Assembly: GCA_903902915.1 (NCBI GenBank)
Contig: CAIUWR010000058.1
Location: 1-64,000, forward strand
Direction of reading: 5' to 3'
Source of the DNA: an uncultured Hyphomicrobiales bacterium
GTDB lineage: Bacteria; Pseudomonadota; Alphaproteobacteria; Rhizobiales; Beijerinckiaceae
DNA: 64,000 bases
Below the pieces are notes generated by a model, which saw nothing but the letters and a program-made list of their open reading frames with translations, was not told where the DNA came from and did no database searches. Positions 18,744-29,259 of this stretch are shown here, piece by piece; position 1 is the first letter of the stretch; every line of letters begins with the position of its first letter. Both the position numbers and the translations under genes were made by a program.

Positions 18744-19052
18744 TCAGCCCTTCATCATGTTGATGTCTTCAACCGCGATGGAGCCGCGGTTGCGATAATA
18801 AGTGACCAGAATGGCGAGCCCGATGGCCGCCTCCGCCGCCGCCACCGTCAGGATGAACAGGGAGAACACCTGTCCCGTGAGGTCGCCGAGGAAGGTCGAG
18901 AAGGTCACCAGGTTGATATTGACGGAGAGCAGGATCATCTCGACCGACATCAGAATGATGATGATGTTCTTGCGATTGAGGATGATGCCCAGCACGCCAA
19001 GCGTGAAGAGGATCGCCGCGACGGAGAGATAATGGGTGAGGCCGATCTGCAT
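18744..19052 (-). CDS. nuoK: NADH-quinone oxidoreductase subunit K
   Basis: NuoK (102 residues) is a three-helix membrane subunit of Complex I, equivalent to mitochondrial ND4L. It contains the conserved segment [15 protein letters not shown] with the membrane Glu needed for proton transfer, and a second Glu in [13 protein letters not shown]. It lies nine bases after nuoJ and six before nuoL. Confidence 0.97.
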   Translation of the reverse strand: MQIGLTHYLSVAAILFTLGVLGIILNRKNIIIILMSVEMILLSVNINLVTFSTFLGDLTGQVFSLFILTVAAAEAAIGLAILVTYYRNRGSIAVEDINMMKG

Positions 19053-19061
19053 GGCTGATCC

Positions 19062-19670
19062 TCAGACGCCCGCCCGGGAGGGCGCTTTCTTGATTTCGAT
19101 CGCGTCGGCGCGGGTGCGCGCATTCTGATCCGCGATGACCTGACGCTTCACGTCAGGCTTGTGGCGAAGCGTCAGCACGATAGCGCCGATCATGGCGGTC
19201 AGGAGCACAAGGCCCGATGCCTGAAAGAGATAGACATATTTCGTATAGAGCACGAGGCCGAGCGCTTCGGTGTTGGACACGTTGGCCTGAATGGGCGAAG
19301 CGCCCGCGCCAAGCGCCGCGTCGGACTGGGTGAAGCCGACCATGACCAGCAGCAACTCGATGGCGACCACGATGCCGATGACCGAACCGAGCGGCAAATA
19401 TTGCAGGAAGCCCTGCTTCAGTTCAGCGAAGTCCACATCGAGCATCATGACGACGAAGAGGAACAGCACCGCAACCGCGCCCACATAGACGACCACAAGG
19501 ATCATCGCCAGGAATTCGGCGCCCATCAGCAGGAACAGCCCCGAGGCGTTGACGAAGGCCAGGATGAGGAAGAGCACCGAATGCACGGGATTCTTCGCCG
19601 CGATCACCATGAACGCCGAAGCGAGCATGATGGCGGAGAAGAGGTAGAAGAAGACCGCGGCCACGTTCAT
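19062..19670 (-). CDS. nuoJ: NADH-quinone oxidoreductase subunit J
   Basis: NuoJ (202 residues) is the ND6-like membrane subunit next to the quinone channel. The start at 19670 ([19 protein letters not shown]) is preferred over an upstream GTG or ATG because GAGGAC precedes it and the first helix starts there. The conserved helix [20 protein letters not shown] contains the pi-bulge region. Five membrane helices are visible, then a short charged tail. It follows nuoI by 41 bases. Confidence 0.96.
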   Translation of the reverse strand: MNVAAVFFYLFSAIMLASAFMVIAAKNPVHSVLFLILAFVNASGLFLLMGAEFLAMILVVVYVGAVAVLFLFVVMMLDVDFAELKQGFLQYLPLGSVIGIVVAIELLLVMVGFTQSDAALGAGASPIQANVSNTEALGLVLYTKYVYLFQASGLVLLTAMIGAIVLTLRHKPDVKRQVIADQNARTRADAIEIKKAPSRAGV

Positions 19671-19711
19671 CGTTTCGTCCTCGTTCGGGCGCCTGCGCGC
19701 CGGGCGCCGTT

Positions 19712-20200
19712 TCAGCGGTAGGGAGCGTCCATCGCAATATTGCGCGCGATTTCGCGCTCCCAACGCGCGCCGTTATCCAGCAGGCGGTTCTTGTCGTAAT
19801 AGAGCTCTTCGCGGGTTTCGACCGCGAATTCCTGGTTCGGCCCCTCGACAATGGCGTCCACCGGGCAGGCCTCCTGGCACATGCCGCAATAGATGCACTT
19901 CACCATGTCGATGTCATAGCGGGTTGTGCGCCGCGTGCCGTCATTGCGGCGCGGGCCCGCCTCAATGGTGATGGCCTGCGCGGGGCAGATGGCCTCGCAG
20001 AGCTTGCAAGCGATGCAGCGCTCCTCGCCATTGGGATAGCGGCGCAGGGCGTGTTCGCCGCGGAAGCGGGGCGAGATCGGGTTCTTCTCATGGGGATAGT
20101 TGATCGTCGCCTTCGGCTTGAAGAAATAGCGCATCGAGAGCGCGAAAGCTCCGATGAACTCCTTCAGGAAGAGCGACTTTGCAGCCTGATCGAGTTTCAT
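19712..20200 (-). CDS. nuoI: NADH-quinone oxidoreductase subunit I
   Basis: NuoI (162 residues) holds the two [4Fe-4S] clusters N6a and N6b that pass electrons toward NuoB. The two cluster motifs are [12 protein letters not shown] and [12 protein letters not shown]. The N-terminal amphipathic helix and the [20 protein letters not shown] segment are typical of the alphaproteobacterial and mitochondrial TYKY form. Its ATG overlaps the stop of an extra small membrane-protein gene (ATGA), unlike textbook nuo operons where it follows nuoH directly. Confidence 0.97.
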   Translation of the reverse strand: MKLDQAAKSLFLKEFIGAFALSMRYFFKPKATINYPHEKNPISPRFRGEHALRRYPNGEERCIACKLCEAICPAQAITIEAGPRRNDGTRRTTRYDIDMVKCIYCGMCQEACPVDAIVEGPNQEFAVETREELYYDKNRLLDNGARWEREIARNIAMDAPYR

Positions 20201-20460
20201 TGCACGGATCCCGCATCGCTTCCGAAGGCGGAGCCAAGCGCGAAGCCCACCGCCGGAAGAAGAAAGAAAGCGCAGCCAAGCAGCGCGACACGAATGCGCC
20301 GCATGCCGCTCGTCACCAGCGACAGGCCGGTGAGTTCGCCGCCCTGCGCCGCCTCACGCGACACAGCGCCGCCGATCATGCGCAGCACGATCACATATTC
20401 CACGAGCCCCAGCGCGAGGCCGCTAAGGGCGCCGATCAGAGCTGCATGGGAGACGACCAT
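20197..20460 (-). CDS. Small membrane protein between nuoH and nuoI, unknown function
   Basis: This 87-residue product has two predicted membrane helices (about 5-31 and 58-80) separated by a polar loop with [15 protein letters not shown] do not recognise a family. The start is set at 20460 because this ATG shares a base with the nuoH stop (TGATG). The gene ends by overlapping the nuoI start (ATGA). An in-frame ATG three codons upstream also exists. The tight overlap on both sides argues for a real, translationally coupled gene. Unidentified reading frames are known within the Complex I operons of Paracoccus and Rhodobacter, so an assembly or accessory role is possible but unproven. Confidence 0.75.
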   Translation of the reverse strand: MVVSHAALIGALSGLALGLVEYVIVLRMIGGAVSREAAQGGELTGLSLVTSGMRRIRVALLGCAFFLLPAVGFALGSAFGSDAGSVQ

Positions 20461-21479
20461 CAGCGCCACCCCTGCGCCATGGCGAATTGCAGAACGCCCG
20501 CGACCGCGATCACCATGAAGAGCGAGATCGGCAGGAACACCTTCCAGCCAAGCCGCATCAACTGGTCATAGCGGTAGCGCGGCACGAAGGCCTTCACCAT
20601 GGCGAACATGAAGAAAACAGCGGTCGCCTTGAGGATGAACCAGATGATCCCGGGCACCCAGGTGAAGGGCGCGAAGGGAATGGGCGAGAGCCAGCCCCCG
20701 AGGAACAGGATCGTGGTCAGGGCGCACATGGTCACGATGGCCACATATTCGCCCAGCATGAACAGCATGTAGGGAACCGACGAATATTCGACCATGAAGC
20801 CCGCCACCAGCTCGGACTCGGCCTCCACAAGATCGAAGGGCGGGCGGTTCGTCTCGGCGAGCGCAGAGATGAAGAAGATGATGAACATCGGGAAAAGGGG
20901 CAGCCAGTACCAGCCAAAGACGCCGAATTTCGAATCCTGCGCCAGCACGATGTCATTCAGGTTCAGCGACCCAGCACAGAGCAATACGGTGATGATGACG
21001 AAGCCAATCGAGACTTCGTAGCTGACCATTTGCGCGGCCGAGCGCAGCGCCGATAGAAACGGATATTTCGAATTCGACGCCCAGCCGCCCATTATGACGC
21101 CATAGACGCCCAGCGACGAGATGGCGAAAATGAACAGCACGCCCACGTTGAGATCGGCCACCGCCCAGCCGTCGGCGACCGGGATCACCGCCCAGGCGCT
21201 CAGCGCCAGCATGGCCATGATGAAAGGCGCCAGCAGGAAGACGCCCTTGTTCGCGCCCGCCGGGATCACCGGCTCTTTCAGCACGAATTTGAGCATGTCG
21301 GCGAAGGACTGCAACAGCCCCCAGGGACCAACCACATTCGGGCCGCGACGCAGCTGCACCGCCGCCCAGATCTTGCGATCAGCATAGAGAATATAAGCGA
21401 CGTAGATCAGCACCGCGACGAGAACCAGCAGGCTCTTGCCGAGCATGATCAACAATGAAATCAGCCAACCGTCGGTCAT
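20460..21479 (-). CDS. nuoH: NADH-quinone oxidoreductase subunit H
   Basis: NuoH (339 residues) links the peripheral and membrane arms and forms much of the quinone-binding channel. Landmarks are [21 protein letters not shown] with its charged loop, [38 protein letters not shown] and the C-terminal [13 protein letters not shown]. About eight membrane helices are present. It starts four bases after the nuoG stop. Confidence 0.97.
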   Translation of the reverse strand: MTDGWLISLLIMLGKSLLVLVAVLIYVAYILYADRKIWAAVQLRRGPNVVGPWGLLQSFADMLKFVLKEPVIPAGANKGVFLLAPFIMAMLALSAWAVIPVADGWAVADLNVGVLFIFAISSLGVYGVIMGGWASNSKYPFLSALRSAAQMVSYEVSIGFVIITVLLCAGSLNLNDIVLAQDSKFGVFGWYWLPLFPMFIIFFISALAETNRPPFDLVEAESELVAGFMVEYSSVPYMLFMLGEYVAIVTMCALTTILFLGGWLSPIPFAPFTWVPGIIWFILKATAVFFMFAMVKAFVPRYRYDQLMRLGWKVFLPISLFMVIAVAGVLQFAMAQGWR

Positions 21480-21483
21480 CGCT

Positions 21484-23526
21484 TTACTCCGCCGCCTGCT
21501 GCAAACGGCCCTTCGCCAGCGCGGAACACTCGGCCATGACAGCCGAGGCGCGGGCGATGGGGTTGGTCAGATAGAAGTCCTGCACGGCGCAGACGAAGCC
21601 AGCCTTGCTGACGGAGCCTTGCGGCAAGGTGGCCAAACCCGCCGCATCGCCAACCGCAACAGCATCGACATGATCCATGTGCGGATAGGCCGCCACCAGC
21701 TTCGTGCGCAGGGCGTTCAGCGAATCGAAGGGCAGTCTATGGCCCAGCACATCGGAGAGTGCGCGCAGGATCGCCCAATCCTCGCGGGCGTCGCCCGGCG
21801 GGAAGTTGGCGCGGTCGCTCATCTGCACACGGCCCTCGGTGTTTACATAGAGGCCAGACTTTTCCGTATAGGCGGCGCCCGGCAGGATCACGTCGGCGCG
21901 ATGGGCGCCCTTGTCGCCGTGGCTCCCGATATAGACGACAAAAGGCCCCGTCCCGATGTCGATCTCGTCGGCGCCGAGGTTGAACACTACATCCACGCCG
22001 CCAGCAGCCATGGCCGCCGCATCAAGCGCGCCCTCGCCGGGCACGAAGCCCAGATCAAGGCCGCCCACACGCGCCGCCGCCGTATGCAGCACGGCGAGGC
22101 CGTTCCATTCGCCCTTGACCGCGAGTTGCGCCGCCAGCGCCAGAATGGCGAGGCCATCCTCACGGGCCAGAGCGCCCTGCCCCACGATGATCAGCGGGCG
22201 CTGCGCCTTGGCGAGGATCTCGCCGAAGGCCGTTCCAGCTAGGGAGGCCAGAGTATCGGGACCAGCGCCCAGATATTGGACGGGATAAGTCAGGTCGACG
22301 CGCTCGCCGATGACGCCCACCGGCAGGCCTGTGCGCGACCATTGCTTGCGGATGCGCGCGTTCAGCACCGGGCTCTCGCGACGCGGATTGGAGCCGATGA
22401 TCAGCACCGCATCGGCGTCTTCAATGCCGACGACGCCCGGATTGAAGATATAGCTGGCGCGGCCAAACTTCGGGTCGAGCTTCACGCCATCCTGACGGCA
22501 ATCAAGGTTCTTCGACCCAAAGGATTCCACCAGAAGCTTCAGCGCGAACATTTCTTCGACGCTCGCCAGATCACCAGCAATAGCCCCGATGCGCGCGCCC
22601 TTCACCTTGTCGGCGACGGCGGCGAAAGCCTCAAGCCAGCTCGACGGGCGCAGGCGCCCATCTTCCCGCACGAAGGGCTGGTCGAGCCGCTGGACCTTGA
22701 GCCCATCGACGACCTGCCGGGTCTTGTCGGAGATCCATTCTTCGTTCACGAGATCATTGACGCGGGGCAGGATGCGCATGACCTCGCGACCACGGGTGTC
22801 GATGCGGATCGCCGAGCCCAAAGCATCCATAACGTCGATGGATTGGGTCTTCTGCAATTCCCAGGGGCGCGCACGGAAGCTCTGGGGCTTTGGCAGCAGC
22901 GCGCCGACAGGGCACAGATCGGTCACATTGCCCTGCAACTCGGACGACATCGCCGTTTCGAGATAGGTGGTGATCTCCATATCCTCGCCGCGCCCGATCG
23001 AGCCCATGTCGCCAGTGCCCGCGACTTCCGCCGTAAAGCGGACGCAGCGCGTGCAATGGATGCAGCGGTTCATGGAGGTCTTGACCAGCGGGCCGATATA
23101 TTTGTCTTCCACAGCGCGCTTGTTCTCGGCGAAGCGCGAGGAATCGCCGCCAAAGGCCATGGCCTGGTCCTGTAGGTCGCACTCGCCGCCCTGATCGCAG
23201 ATCGGGCAATCCAGCGGATGGTTGATCAGCAGGAACTCCATCACGCCTTCACGCGCCTTCTTCACCATGGGCGACTTGGTGAAGACTTCCGGCGGCTCGC
23301 CATTGGGGCCGGGGCGCAGATCGCGCACAGCCATGGCGCAGGAGGCCGCAGGCTTCGGCGGGCCGGGCTTCACTTCGACGAGGCACATGCGGCAGTTGCC
23401 CGCGATCGTCAGTCGCTCATGGTAGCAAAAACGCGGAATTTCCGCGCCCGCTTCCTCACAGGCCTGAAGGAGCGTGTACTCCGGCGGGACGTCGATTTCT
23501 TTTCCGTCGACGAGGATCTTGGTCAT
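21484..23526 (-). CDS. nuoG: NADH-quinone oxidoreductase subunit G
   Basis: NuoG (680 residues) is the large iron-sulfur subunit of the electron-input arm. The N-terminal [2Fe-2S] ferredoxin domain (about 1-75) has [15 protein letters not shown]. The His-Cys cluster region has [15 protein letters not shown], and the [4Fe-4S] motif [10 protein letters not shown] follows at about 150. The rest is a molybdopterin-oxidoreductase-like domain without an active site, normal for alphaproteobacterial and mitochondrial forms. It starts six bases after nuoF. Confidence 0.97.
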   Translation of the reverse strand: MTKILVDGKEIDVPPEYTLLQACEEAGAEIPRFCYHERLTIAGNCRMCLVEVKPGPPKPAASCAMAVRDLRPGPNGEPPEVFTKSPMVKKAREGVMEFLLINHPLDCPICDQGGECDLQDQAMAFGGDSSRFAENKRAVEDKYIGPLVKTSMNRCIHCTRCVRFTAEVAGTGDMGSIGRGEDMEITTYLETAMSSELQGNVTDLCPVGALLPKPQSFRARPWELQKTQSIDVMDALGSAIRIDTRGREVMRILPRVNDLVNEEWISDKTRQVVDGLKVQRLDQPFVREDGRLRPSSWLEAFAAVADKVKGARIGAIAGDLASVEEMFALKLLVESFGSKNLDCRQDGVKLDPKFGRASYIFNPGVVGIEDADAVLIIGSNPRRESPVLNARIRKQWSRTGLPVGVIGERVDLTYPVQYLGAGPDTLASLAGTAFGEILAKAQRPLIIVGQGALAREDGLAILALAAQLAVKGEWNGLAVLHTAAARVGGLDLGFVPGEGALDAAAMAAGGVDVVFNLGADEIDIGTGPFVVYIGSHGDKGAHRADVILPGAAYTEKSGLYVNTEGRVQMSDRANFPPGDAREDWAILRALSDVLGHRLPFDSLNALRTKLVAAYPHMDHVDAVAVGDAAGLATLPQGSVSKAGFVCAVQDFYLTNPIARASAVMAECSALAKGRLQQAAE

Positions 23527-23532
23527 GTCGCC

Positions 23533-24834
23533 TTACTCCGCCGCGACGCGAACAGGGTCGCTGTGGGGATTTGCGGCATATTGATCGATGCGCTTTTCGA
23601 TCTCGCCACGGAAGTGGGTGATGAGGCCCTGCACGGGCCAAGCGGCTGCGTCGCCGAGCGCGCAGATCGTATGTCCCTCGATCTGTTTCGTCACGTCGAG
23701 CAACATGTCGATTTCGCGCTTCTGGGCGCGGCCCTCAGCCATGCGCGAAAGCACGCGATACATCCAGCCCGTGCCTTCGCGGCAAGGCGTGCACTGTCCA
23801 CAGCTCTCATGCTTGTAAAAGTAGGACAGACGCGCGATGGCGCGCACGATGTCAGTGGATTTGTCCATGACGATGACCGCCGCCGTGCCAAGGCCCGAGC
23901 GCAGCTTCGAAAGGCTGTCAAAATCCATCGGGCAGTCGATGATCTGCTCGGCGGGCACGCAGCGCACCGACGAGCCGCCGGGGATGACCGCCATCAGATT
24001 GTCCCAGCCGCCGCGCACGCCGCCGCAATGGCGGTCGATCAATTCGCGGAAGGGAATCGACATGGCCTCTTCCACATTGCAGGGCTTGTTCACGTGGCCG
24101 GAAATGCAGAACAGTTTGGTGCCAACATTGTTGGGCGCGCCGAAGCTGGAGAACCAGGCCGCGCCGCGACGCAGAATGGTCGGCGCAACCGCGATGGATT
24201 CCACGTTGTTGACCGTGGTCGGGCAGCCGTAAAGACCCATGTTCGCGGGGAACGGGGGCTTCATGCGCGGCATGCCCTTCTTGCCTTCGAGGCTTTCCAG
24301 CAGCGCGGTCTCTTCGCCGCAGATGTAAGCGCCCGCGCCGTGATGCACGTAGACATCGAACGGCCAGCCGTTGATATTGTCCTTGCCGATGAGGCAGGCC
24401 GCATAGGCCTCGTCCACCGCCGCCTGCAAGGCATCGCGCTCGGCGATATATTCGCCGCGCAGATAGATATAGGCCGCATGAGCGCCCATGGCGAAGGACG
24501 CGATCATACAGCCTTCGACCAGCAGATGCGGATCATTGCGCATGATCTCGCGATCCTTGCAGGTGCCCGGCTCCGACTCGTCGGCGTTGACGACGAGATA
24601 GGAAGGACGGGCAGGATCGGGCTTGGGCATGAAGGACCACTTCAGGCCCGTTGGGAATCCCGCGCCGCCGCGGCCACGCAGGCCAGAGGCCTTCATCTCC
24701 GAGATGATCCAGTCCTTGCCCTTTTCGAGCAAGCCCTTGGTGCCGTCCCAGGCGCCGCGCGCCATGGCGCCTTTCAGCCCTCGGTCGCCGAAGCCGTAGA
24801 GGTTGGTGAAGATCCTGTCCTTGTCCTGCAACAT
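23533..24834 (-). CDS. nuoF: NADH-quinone oxidoreductase subunit F
   Basis: NuoF (433 residues) binds NADH, FMN and the N3 [4Fe-4S] cluster. Visible sites are the FMN/NADH glycine-rich loop [40 protein letters not shown] and the cluster motif [12 protein letters not shown] with a later single Cys. The start at 24834 ([13 protein letters not shown]) is preferred over a longer frame because family members begin there. It follows nuoE by seven bases. Confidence 0.97.
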   Translation of the reverse strand: MLQDKDRIFTNLYGFGDRGLKGAMARGAWDGTKGLLEKGKDWIISEMKASGLRGRGGAGFPTGLKWSFMPKPDPARPSYLVVNADESEPGTCKDREIMRNDPHLLVEGCMIASFAMGAHAAYIYLRGEYIAERDALQAAVDEAYAACLIGKDNINGWPFDVYVHHGAGAYICGEETALLESLEGKKGMPRMKPPFPANMGLYGCPTTVNNVESIAVAPTILRRGAAWFSSFGAPNNVGTKLFCISGHVNKPCNVEEAMSIPFRELIDRHCGGVRGGWDNLMAVIPGGSSVRCVPAEQIIDCPMDFDSLSKLRSGLGTAAVIVMDKSTDIVRAIARLSYFYKHESCGQCTPCREGTGWMYRVLSRMAEGRAQKREIDMLLDVTKQIEGHTICALGDAAAWPVQGLITHFRGEIEKRIDQYAANPHSDPVRVAAE

Positions 24835-24841
24835 GGCGGCC

Positions 24842-25492
24842 TCAGTCCTGATTCTTTGCAGCGACGCTGCCGGGGCCACTCACGCCGTCCACCCCATAGA
24901 GGCTCGTCAGCGAGGTCAAGCCACCAGCGGGCTCGGATGTGACGCGGCCCATTTGCGAGCCCTTGTGGACGGGACGGCCAGCGGCGAGATCGTCGATCAG
25001 CTTGGCGAAATTCTCAGGCGTCAGATCCTCGAAATAATCGTCGTTGATCTGCACCATCGGCGCGTTGCAACAGGCGCCGAGACATTCCACTTCGAGCCAC
25101 GAGAACTTGCCGTCCGCGCGCACATGGCGCTGCGGGCCGATCTTCTCCTCGCAGACTTTCTTGATCTCTTCGGCGCCGCGCAACATGCATGGCGTGGTGC
25201 CGCAGAGCTGGATGAAATGCGTTCCCACCGGCGCGAGATTGAACATCGAATAGAAAGTCGCGATTTCGAGCACGCGGATATAGGGCATGCCCAAAATGTC
25301 CGCGACCTTCTCGATGGCGGGCTTGGGCAGCCAGTAATCGTGCTGGGCCTGCGCCTTCCACAACAGCGGGATCACCGCTGAGGCCTGACGCCCCTCGGGG
25401 TATTTCGCAATCTGGGCGTCGCACCAGGCCCGGTTTTCGGGCGTGAAGTCGAAGCTCGCGGGTTGCTCGTCGGCGAGTCTGCGTACCGTCAT
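24842..25492 (-). CDS. nuoE: NADH-quinone oxidoreductase subunit E
   Basis: NuoE (216 residues) carries the N1a [2Fe-2S] cluster in a thioredoxin-like fold and works with NuoF. The cluster Cys residues are in [10 protein letters not shown] and CLGACCNAP. The N-terminus [20 protein letters not shown] and the segment [12 protein letters not shown] are typical. A C-terminal tail of about 55 residues rich in Gly and Ser follows [14 protein letters not shown], as in related bacteria. The start at 25492 overlaps the stop of an extra small membrane-protein gene (ATGA). Confidence 0.96.
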   Translation of the reverse strand: MTVRRLADEQPASFDFTPENRAWCDAQIAKYPEGRQASAVIPLLWKAQAQHDYWLPKPAIEKVADILGMPYIRVLEIATFYSMFNLAPVGTHFIQLCGTTPCMLRGAEEIKKVCEEKIGPQRHVRADGKFSWLEVECLGACCNAPMVQINDDYFEDLTPENFAKLIDDLAAGRPVHKGSQMGRVTSEPAGGLTSLTSLYGVDGVSGPGSVAAKNQD

Positions 25493-25719
25493 GGAGGCGT
25501 ATTCCCGGAACCAGTGCGCTGGGCTGCTACCAGCAGCGCGAAAAGAATGAAAGGACCACCGACCAGCGAATGCCAGAGCAGCATCTGCATGCCTTCTTCG
25601 GACGTCCAGAACATGGGCCGACCGGCGAGCAGATCGAACAGGATCCGGCTCACGACCATAAGCACAGCCGTGAAAACCAGAAAGACGATCAACTGACGCA
25701 GGCGGGCCGCAGGGTTCAT
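25489..25719 (-). CDS. Small membrane protein between nuoD and nuoE, unknown function
   Basis: This 76-residue product has two predicted membrane helices (about 8-30 and 47-66) joined by a loop with [13 protein letters not shown] do not recognise a family. Its ATG overlaps the nuoD stop and its stop overlaps the nuoE start, both as ATGA, so translation is probably coupled on both sides. Such placement inside a Complex I operon makes a spurious frame unlikely. An accessory or assembly role in the membrane is an inference from position only. Confidence 0.75.
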   Translation of the reverse strand: MNPAARLRQLIVFLVFTAVLMVVSRILFDLLAGRPMFWTSEEGMQMLLWHSLVGGPFILFALLVAAQRTGSGNTPP

Positions 25720-26909
25720 CGATCGACCTCGCCGAATACGATGTCGATGGATCCGAGGATCGCGGAGACGTCCGCCAGCATGTGCTTGCGGCAGAGGAAG
25801 TCCATGGCTTGCAGATGAGCGAAGCCCGGCGCGCGGATCTTGCAGCGGTAGGGCTTGTCCGTACCGTCGGCCACGAGATAGACGCCGAACTCGCCCTTGG
25901 GCGCCTCGACCGCCGCATAAACTTCGCCGGCGGGCACCTTGAAGCCCTCGGTATAGAGCTTGAAGTGATGGATCAGCGCTTCCATGGAGCGCTTCATGTC
26001 GGCGCGGCTGGGCGGCACCACCTTGCCCTGGGTGGAGGACACGGCGCCCACGCGCTCAGTCCCCAACAACCGCTCGACGCATTGCTTCATGATGCGCACG
26101 GACTGGCGCATCTCTTCCATGCGCACCACCTGCCGGGCATAGCAGTCGCCATGCTTGCCGACGGGAATGTCGAATTCCAGCTCCTCGTAGCACTCATAGG
26201 GCTGCGAGCGGCGTAAATCCCAAGCCGCGCCCGAACCGCGCAGCACAGGACCAGAGAAGCCGAGCGCCCAGCACTGCTCCAGCGTCACGATGCCGATATC
26301 GACATTCCGCTGCTTGAAGATGCGGTTCTCGATGAAAAGCTCTTCCAGATCGTCGCAGACCTTCAGGAAGGGGTCGCACCAGGCGCCGATGTCTGCGACC
26401 AGTTTCTCGGGCAGATCCTGATGTACGCCGCCGGGGCGGAAATAGTTGGAATGCATGCGGGCGCCCGAGGCGCGCTCATAGAAGACCATCAGCTTCTCGC
26501 GCTCCTCGAAGCCCCACAAAGGCGGGGTGAGCGCGCCCACGTCCATGGCCTGCGTGGTGACGTTGAGAAGATGCGAAAGAATGCGGCCGATTTCGGAATA
26601 GAGCACGCGGATCAACTGACCCCGCTTGGGCACCTCCATGCCCAGCAGCTTCTCGATGCCGAGGCAGAAGGCATGTTCCTGATTCATCGGCGCGCAGTAA
26701 TCCAGCCGGTCGAAGTAAGGCACGTTCTGCGCGTAGGTGCGCGCCTCCATCAGCTTCTCGGTGCCGCGATGCAGCAGGCCGATATGCGGATCGACACGCT
26801 CGACCACTTCGCCGTCAAGCTCCAGCACAAGGCGCAGCACGCCATGCGCCGCCGGATGCTGCGGGCCGAAGTTGATCGAGAAATTACGGACGGCGGGTTG
26901 CTCGGTCAT
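25716..26909 (-). CDS. nuoD: NADH-quinone oxidoreductase subunit D
   Basis: NuoD (397 residues) is the 49-kDa-type subunit that forms the quinone site with NuoB. It is separate from NuoC here, unlike the fused form of E. coli. Landmarks are [21 protein letters not shown] with the quinone-site His residues, [23 protein letters not shown] and the C-terminal [15 protein letters not shown]. It follows nuoC by nine bases. Confidence 0.97.
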   Translation of the reverse strand: MTEQPAVRNFSINFGPQHPAAHGVLRLVLELDGEVVERVDPHIGLLHRGTEKLMEARTYAQNVPYFDRLDYCAPMNQEHAFCLGIEKLLGMEVPKRGQLIRVLYSEIGRILSHLLNVTTQAMDVGALTPPLWGFEEREKLMVFYERASGARMHSNYFRPGGVHQDLPEKLVADIGAWCDPFLKVCDDLEELFIENRIFKQRNVDIGIVTLEQCWALGFSGPVLRGSGAAWDLRRSQPYECYEELEFDIPVGKHGDCYARQVVRMEEMRQSVRIMKQCVERLLGTERVGAVSSTQGKVVPPSRADMKRSMEALIHHFKLYTEGFKVPAGEVYAAVEAPKGEFGVYLVADGTDKPYRCKIRAPGFAHLQAMDFLCRKHMLADVSAILGSIDIVFGEVDR

Positions 26910-26918
26910 ACGGCGCCC

Positions 26919-27551
26919 TCAGCTAGCTTTTTCATCGCCCGGAAGCGCCTGCGGAATGGCGCCCTCCCAGGGCGAGAGGAAATCGAACTGCCGGAATTCC
27001 TGATTGAGGCGCACGGGCTCGTAGACCACGCGCTTCTCCATATCGTCGTAGCGCACTTCCACGAATCCGGTCATCGGGAAATCCTTGCGCAGCGGATAGC
27101 CCTCAAAACCGTAGTCGGTGAGGATGCGGCGCAGATCGGGATGGCCGGTGAACAAAACGCCGAACATGTCGTAGGTTTCGCGCTCAAACCAGTCGGCAGC
27201 CGGAAACACCGAGCAGGCGGACGCAATCGCCTCGCCATCGCCAACCGCCGCCTTGATGCGCACCCGCTGGTTCAGGCGCGGCGACAGCAGATGATAGACC
27301 ACATCGAAACGCTTCGCCCGCGAGGGATAATCGGTGGCGGTGATGTCGATGAAGCAGATGAACTGGCAGGCAGGGTCGCTGCGCAGATGGGTCAGCACGT
27401 CCAGAATGCGGGCGCTTTCGGCGACCACGTTCAGTTCGCCATATTCCACGTAGGTACGCGTCACCGCGCCCGGCAGGGCGGCGGCGATGGTCGCGCCGAG
27501 AGGGGCGAGAGAATCGCCCGGGGCCGCTTCGCTCTTGAGTGCGTCGTCCAT
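26919..27551 (-). CDS. nuoC: NADH-quinone oxidoreductase subunit C
   Basis: NuoC (210 residues) is the 30-kDa-type peripheral subunit. The family signature [20 protein letters not shown] is present, preceded by [12 protein letters not shown] and followed by [12 protein letters not shown]. The start at 27551 gives the N-terminus [13 protein letters not shown]; a longer frame upstream runs through the nuoB-nuoC gap and is unlikely. It lies 44 bases after nuoB. Confidence 0.96.
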   Translation of the reverse strand: MDDALKSEAAPGDSLAPLGATIAAALPGAVTRTYVEYGELNVVAESARILDVLTHLRSDPACQFICFIDITATDYPSRAKRFDVVYHLLSPRLNQRVRIKAAVGDGEAIASACSVFPAADWFERETYDMFGVLFTGHPDLRRILTDYGFEGYPLRKDFPMTGFVEVRYDDMEKRVVYEPVRLNQEFRQFDFLSPWEGAIPQALPGDEKAS

Positions 27552-27595
27552 GTCACCAGCCAGAGTGGGTCCGTCGGCCTGAGCCGACAGACAGG

Positions 27596-28168
27596 TTAGC
27601 GCTCGATTGTGCCCAGACGCCGGATCTTCTTTTGCAGGAGCAGAACCCCATACAAGAGAGCCTCGGCGGAGGGCGGACAGCCCGGCACATAGATATCGAC
27701 CGGCACGATGCGGTCGCAACCACGCACGACGGAATAGGAATAATGATAGTAGCCCCCGCCATTGGCGCAGGAACCCATGGAGATGACGTAGCGGGGTTCC
27801 GGCATCTGGTCATAGACCTTGCGGAGCGCAGGCGCCATCTTGTTGGTCAGCGTGCCCGCGACGATCATCACGTCAGACTGGCGGGGCGAGGCGCGCGGCG
27901 CGAAGCCGAATCGCTCGGCGTCGTAGCGCGGCATGGACATCTGCATCATCTCGACGGCGCAGCAGGCCAGACCGAAGGTCATCCACATCAGGGAGCCAGT
28001 TCTGGCCCAGTTGATGAGATCGTCGGTGGACGTGACGATGAAACCCTTGTCCGCGAGCTGATCGTTCATTCCCACGAAAAACGGGTCGTTCGCACCCACC
28101 GGCTTGCCCGTGTTCGGATCGATGAGGCCGCGCGGCGGCTGGGCGACCATGGTCTGGTTCAATCCCAT
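27596..28168 (-). CDS. nuoB: NADH-quinone oxidoreductase subunit B
   Basis: NuoB (190 residues) holds cluster N2, the last in the chain before quinone. The cluster Cys residues are the tandem pair in [11 protein letters not shown], one in [16 protein letters not shown], and one in [14 protein letters not shown]. The N-terminal 40 or so residues, with [15 protein letters not shown], extend beyond the minimal subunit. Its start overlaps the end of nuoA by 10 bases. Confidence 0.97.
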   Translation of the reverse strand: MGLNQTMVAQPPRGLIDPNTGKPVGANDPFFVGMNDQLADKGFIVTSTDDLINWARTGSLMWMTFGLACCAVEMMQMSMPRYDAERFGFAPRASPRQSDVMIVAGTLTNKMAPALRKVYDQMPEPRYVISMGSCANGGGYYHYSYSVVRGCDRIVPVDIYVPGCPPSAEALLYGVLLLQKKIRRLGTIER

Positions 28169-28524
28169 TCGAGGGCTCCCTTGCGCCATTCGTAAATGAA
28201 GCCGATCGTCAGCACGCCCAGAAACAGGATCATGGACCAGAAGCCGAAGAGCCCCACATCCTTGAAGGCCACCGCCCAAGGGAACAGGAAGGCTACTTCG
28301 AGATCGAAGATGATGAAGAGCAGCGAGACCAGATAGAAGCGCACGTCGAATTTCATGCGCGCGTCGTCGAAGGCGTTGAAGCCGCATTCATAGGCGGACA
28401 GCTTCTCCGTGTCCGGAGCCTTGAAGGCGAGCACGAAGGGCGCGATCAGCAGGGCGGCGGCGAGAAAGCCGGCGACGCCCATGAAGATGACGAGAGGGAG
28501 ATACTCTTCCAGATATGACGGCAT
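28159..28524 (-). CDS. nuoA: NADH-quinone oxidoreductase subunit A
   Basis: NuoA (121 residues) is a three-helix membrane subunit at the quinone channel and the first gene of the operon. The conserved loop [20 protein letters not shown] and the helix [18 protein letters not shown] identify it. The start at 28524 is chosen because [12 protein letters not shown] is the family N-terminus; upstream codons have no homologous features. Confidence 0.97.
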   Translation of the reverse strand: MPSYLEEYLPLVIFMGVAGFLAAALLIAPFVLAFKAPDTEKLSAYECGFNAFDDARMKFDVRFYLVSLLFIIFDLEVAFLFPWAVAFKDVGLFGFWSMILFLGVLTIGFIYEWRKGALEWD

Positions 28525-28685
28525 CAAAGCATCCGATGGCTCGAGGAGAGCGGACGGCCAACCAGGCGAGCAGGGCAAGATCGCGGAAGACCCACGACGC
28601 CTACCGCCCCGGAAGACGGGACGAGCACTACCGCAGCGCACATTATGGCGCAAGATGGACGATCGCCACAGGGGCGCCTTTTCGC

Positions 28686-28714
28686 GTCATAATGAACGAT
28701 CAGGCCCCGCTCAA
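28686..28714 (-). promoter_or_regulatory. Possible promoter of the nuo operon
   Basis: On the minus strand, TTGAGC (28709-28714) and TATGAC (28686-28691) are spaced by 17 bases, a plausible -35/-10 pair about 160 bases before nuoA. The -35 box overlaps the chrA stop codon. The region 28525-28710 shows no other recognised regulatory site. Confidence 0.3.
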
Positions 28715-29259
28715 ACGACCGACATGAAGCCCAGCCGATGGGCGAGAAGACCCACAACCGCGCCCGTGGCGATCATCCATAGCGGATTTCGTTTTGAAAA
28801 ATGCATGATCATGGCGGTTCCCAGCGTCAGAACGTAACCAATCGCATCATGGTTGGCCGCCCGCGCCGTGATCGTGCCCGACGCCAGCATCAGCCCGACC
28901 ACCAGCGGAGCGAGGCCGATCTTGACCGCGCTGAGCCAGGCCGCGTCCTTCAGCCGCTCCATGGTGCGCCAGGTGAAATAGGCGATCAGGCTCGGCGGCA
29001 CGACGATGGCGAAAGTGGACACGAGCAGGCCCGGCAGACCCGCCACCTGCCAGCCCATCAGGCTGACGATGAGCATGTTCGGCCCCGGCGCAATCTGGGC
29101 CAAGGCGACTGATTTCGCGAATTCCGCGCTCGTCATGTAGCCGTTCACTTCGACGAGCTGCCGATGAAACTCGGGCATCAGCGCGCTGCCGCCGCCGATG
29201 GAGAACAGGGCGGCCGTGGAGAACGCCACGAAAAGCCCCCAGATCGCTTCGTCCTTCAT
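28711..29259 (-). CDS. Chromate transporter family protein (short chain, second of pair)
   Basis: This 182-residue membrane protein is a single ChrA domain with about five or six helices. The N-terminal signature is FSIGGGSALMPEFHRQL and the core motif is VALAQIAPGPNMLIVSLMGW. Chromate transporter (CHR) proteins export chromate by chemiosmosis. Short-chain forms occur as adjacent gene pairs encoding two half-proteins that work together. Its start overlaps the stop of the upstream half by four bases (ATGA). Substrate in this organism is not shown; some CHR members may carry other anions. Confidence 0.88.
   Translation of the reverse strand: MKDEAIWGLFVAFSTAALFSIGGGSALMPEFHRQLVEVNGYMTSAEFAKSVALAQIAPGPNMLIVSLMGWQVAGLPGLLVSTFAIVVPPSLIAYFTWRTMERLKDAAWLSAVKIGLAPLVVGLMLASGTITARAANHDAIGYVLTLGTAMIMHFSKRNPLWMIATGAVVGLLAHRLGFMSVV

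Noticed and set aside
24842-25918. Longer N-terminal version of nuoE (358 codons)
   Set aside because: The extra 142 codons overlap nuoD and the small membrane gene in other frames; NuoE family proteins begin at the ATG at 25492.
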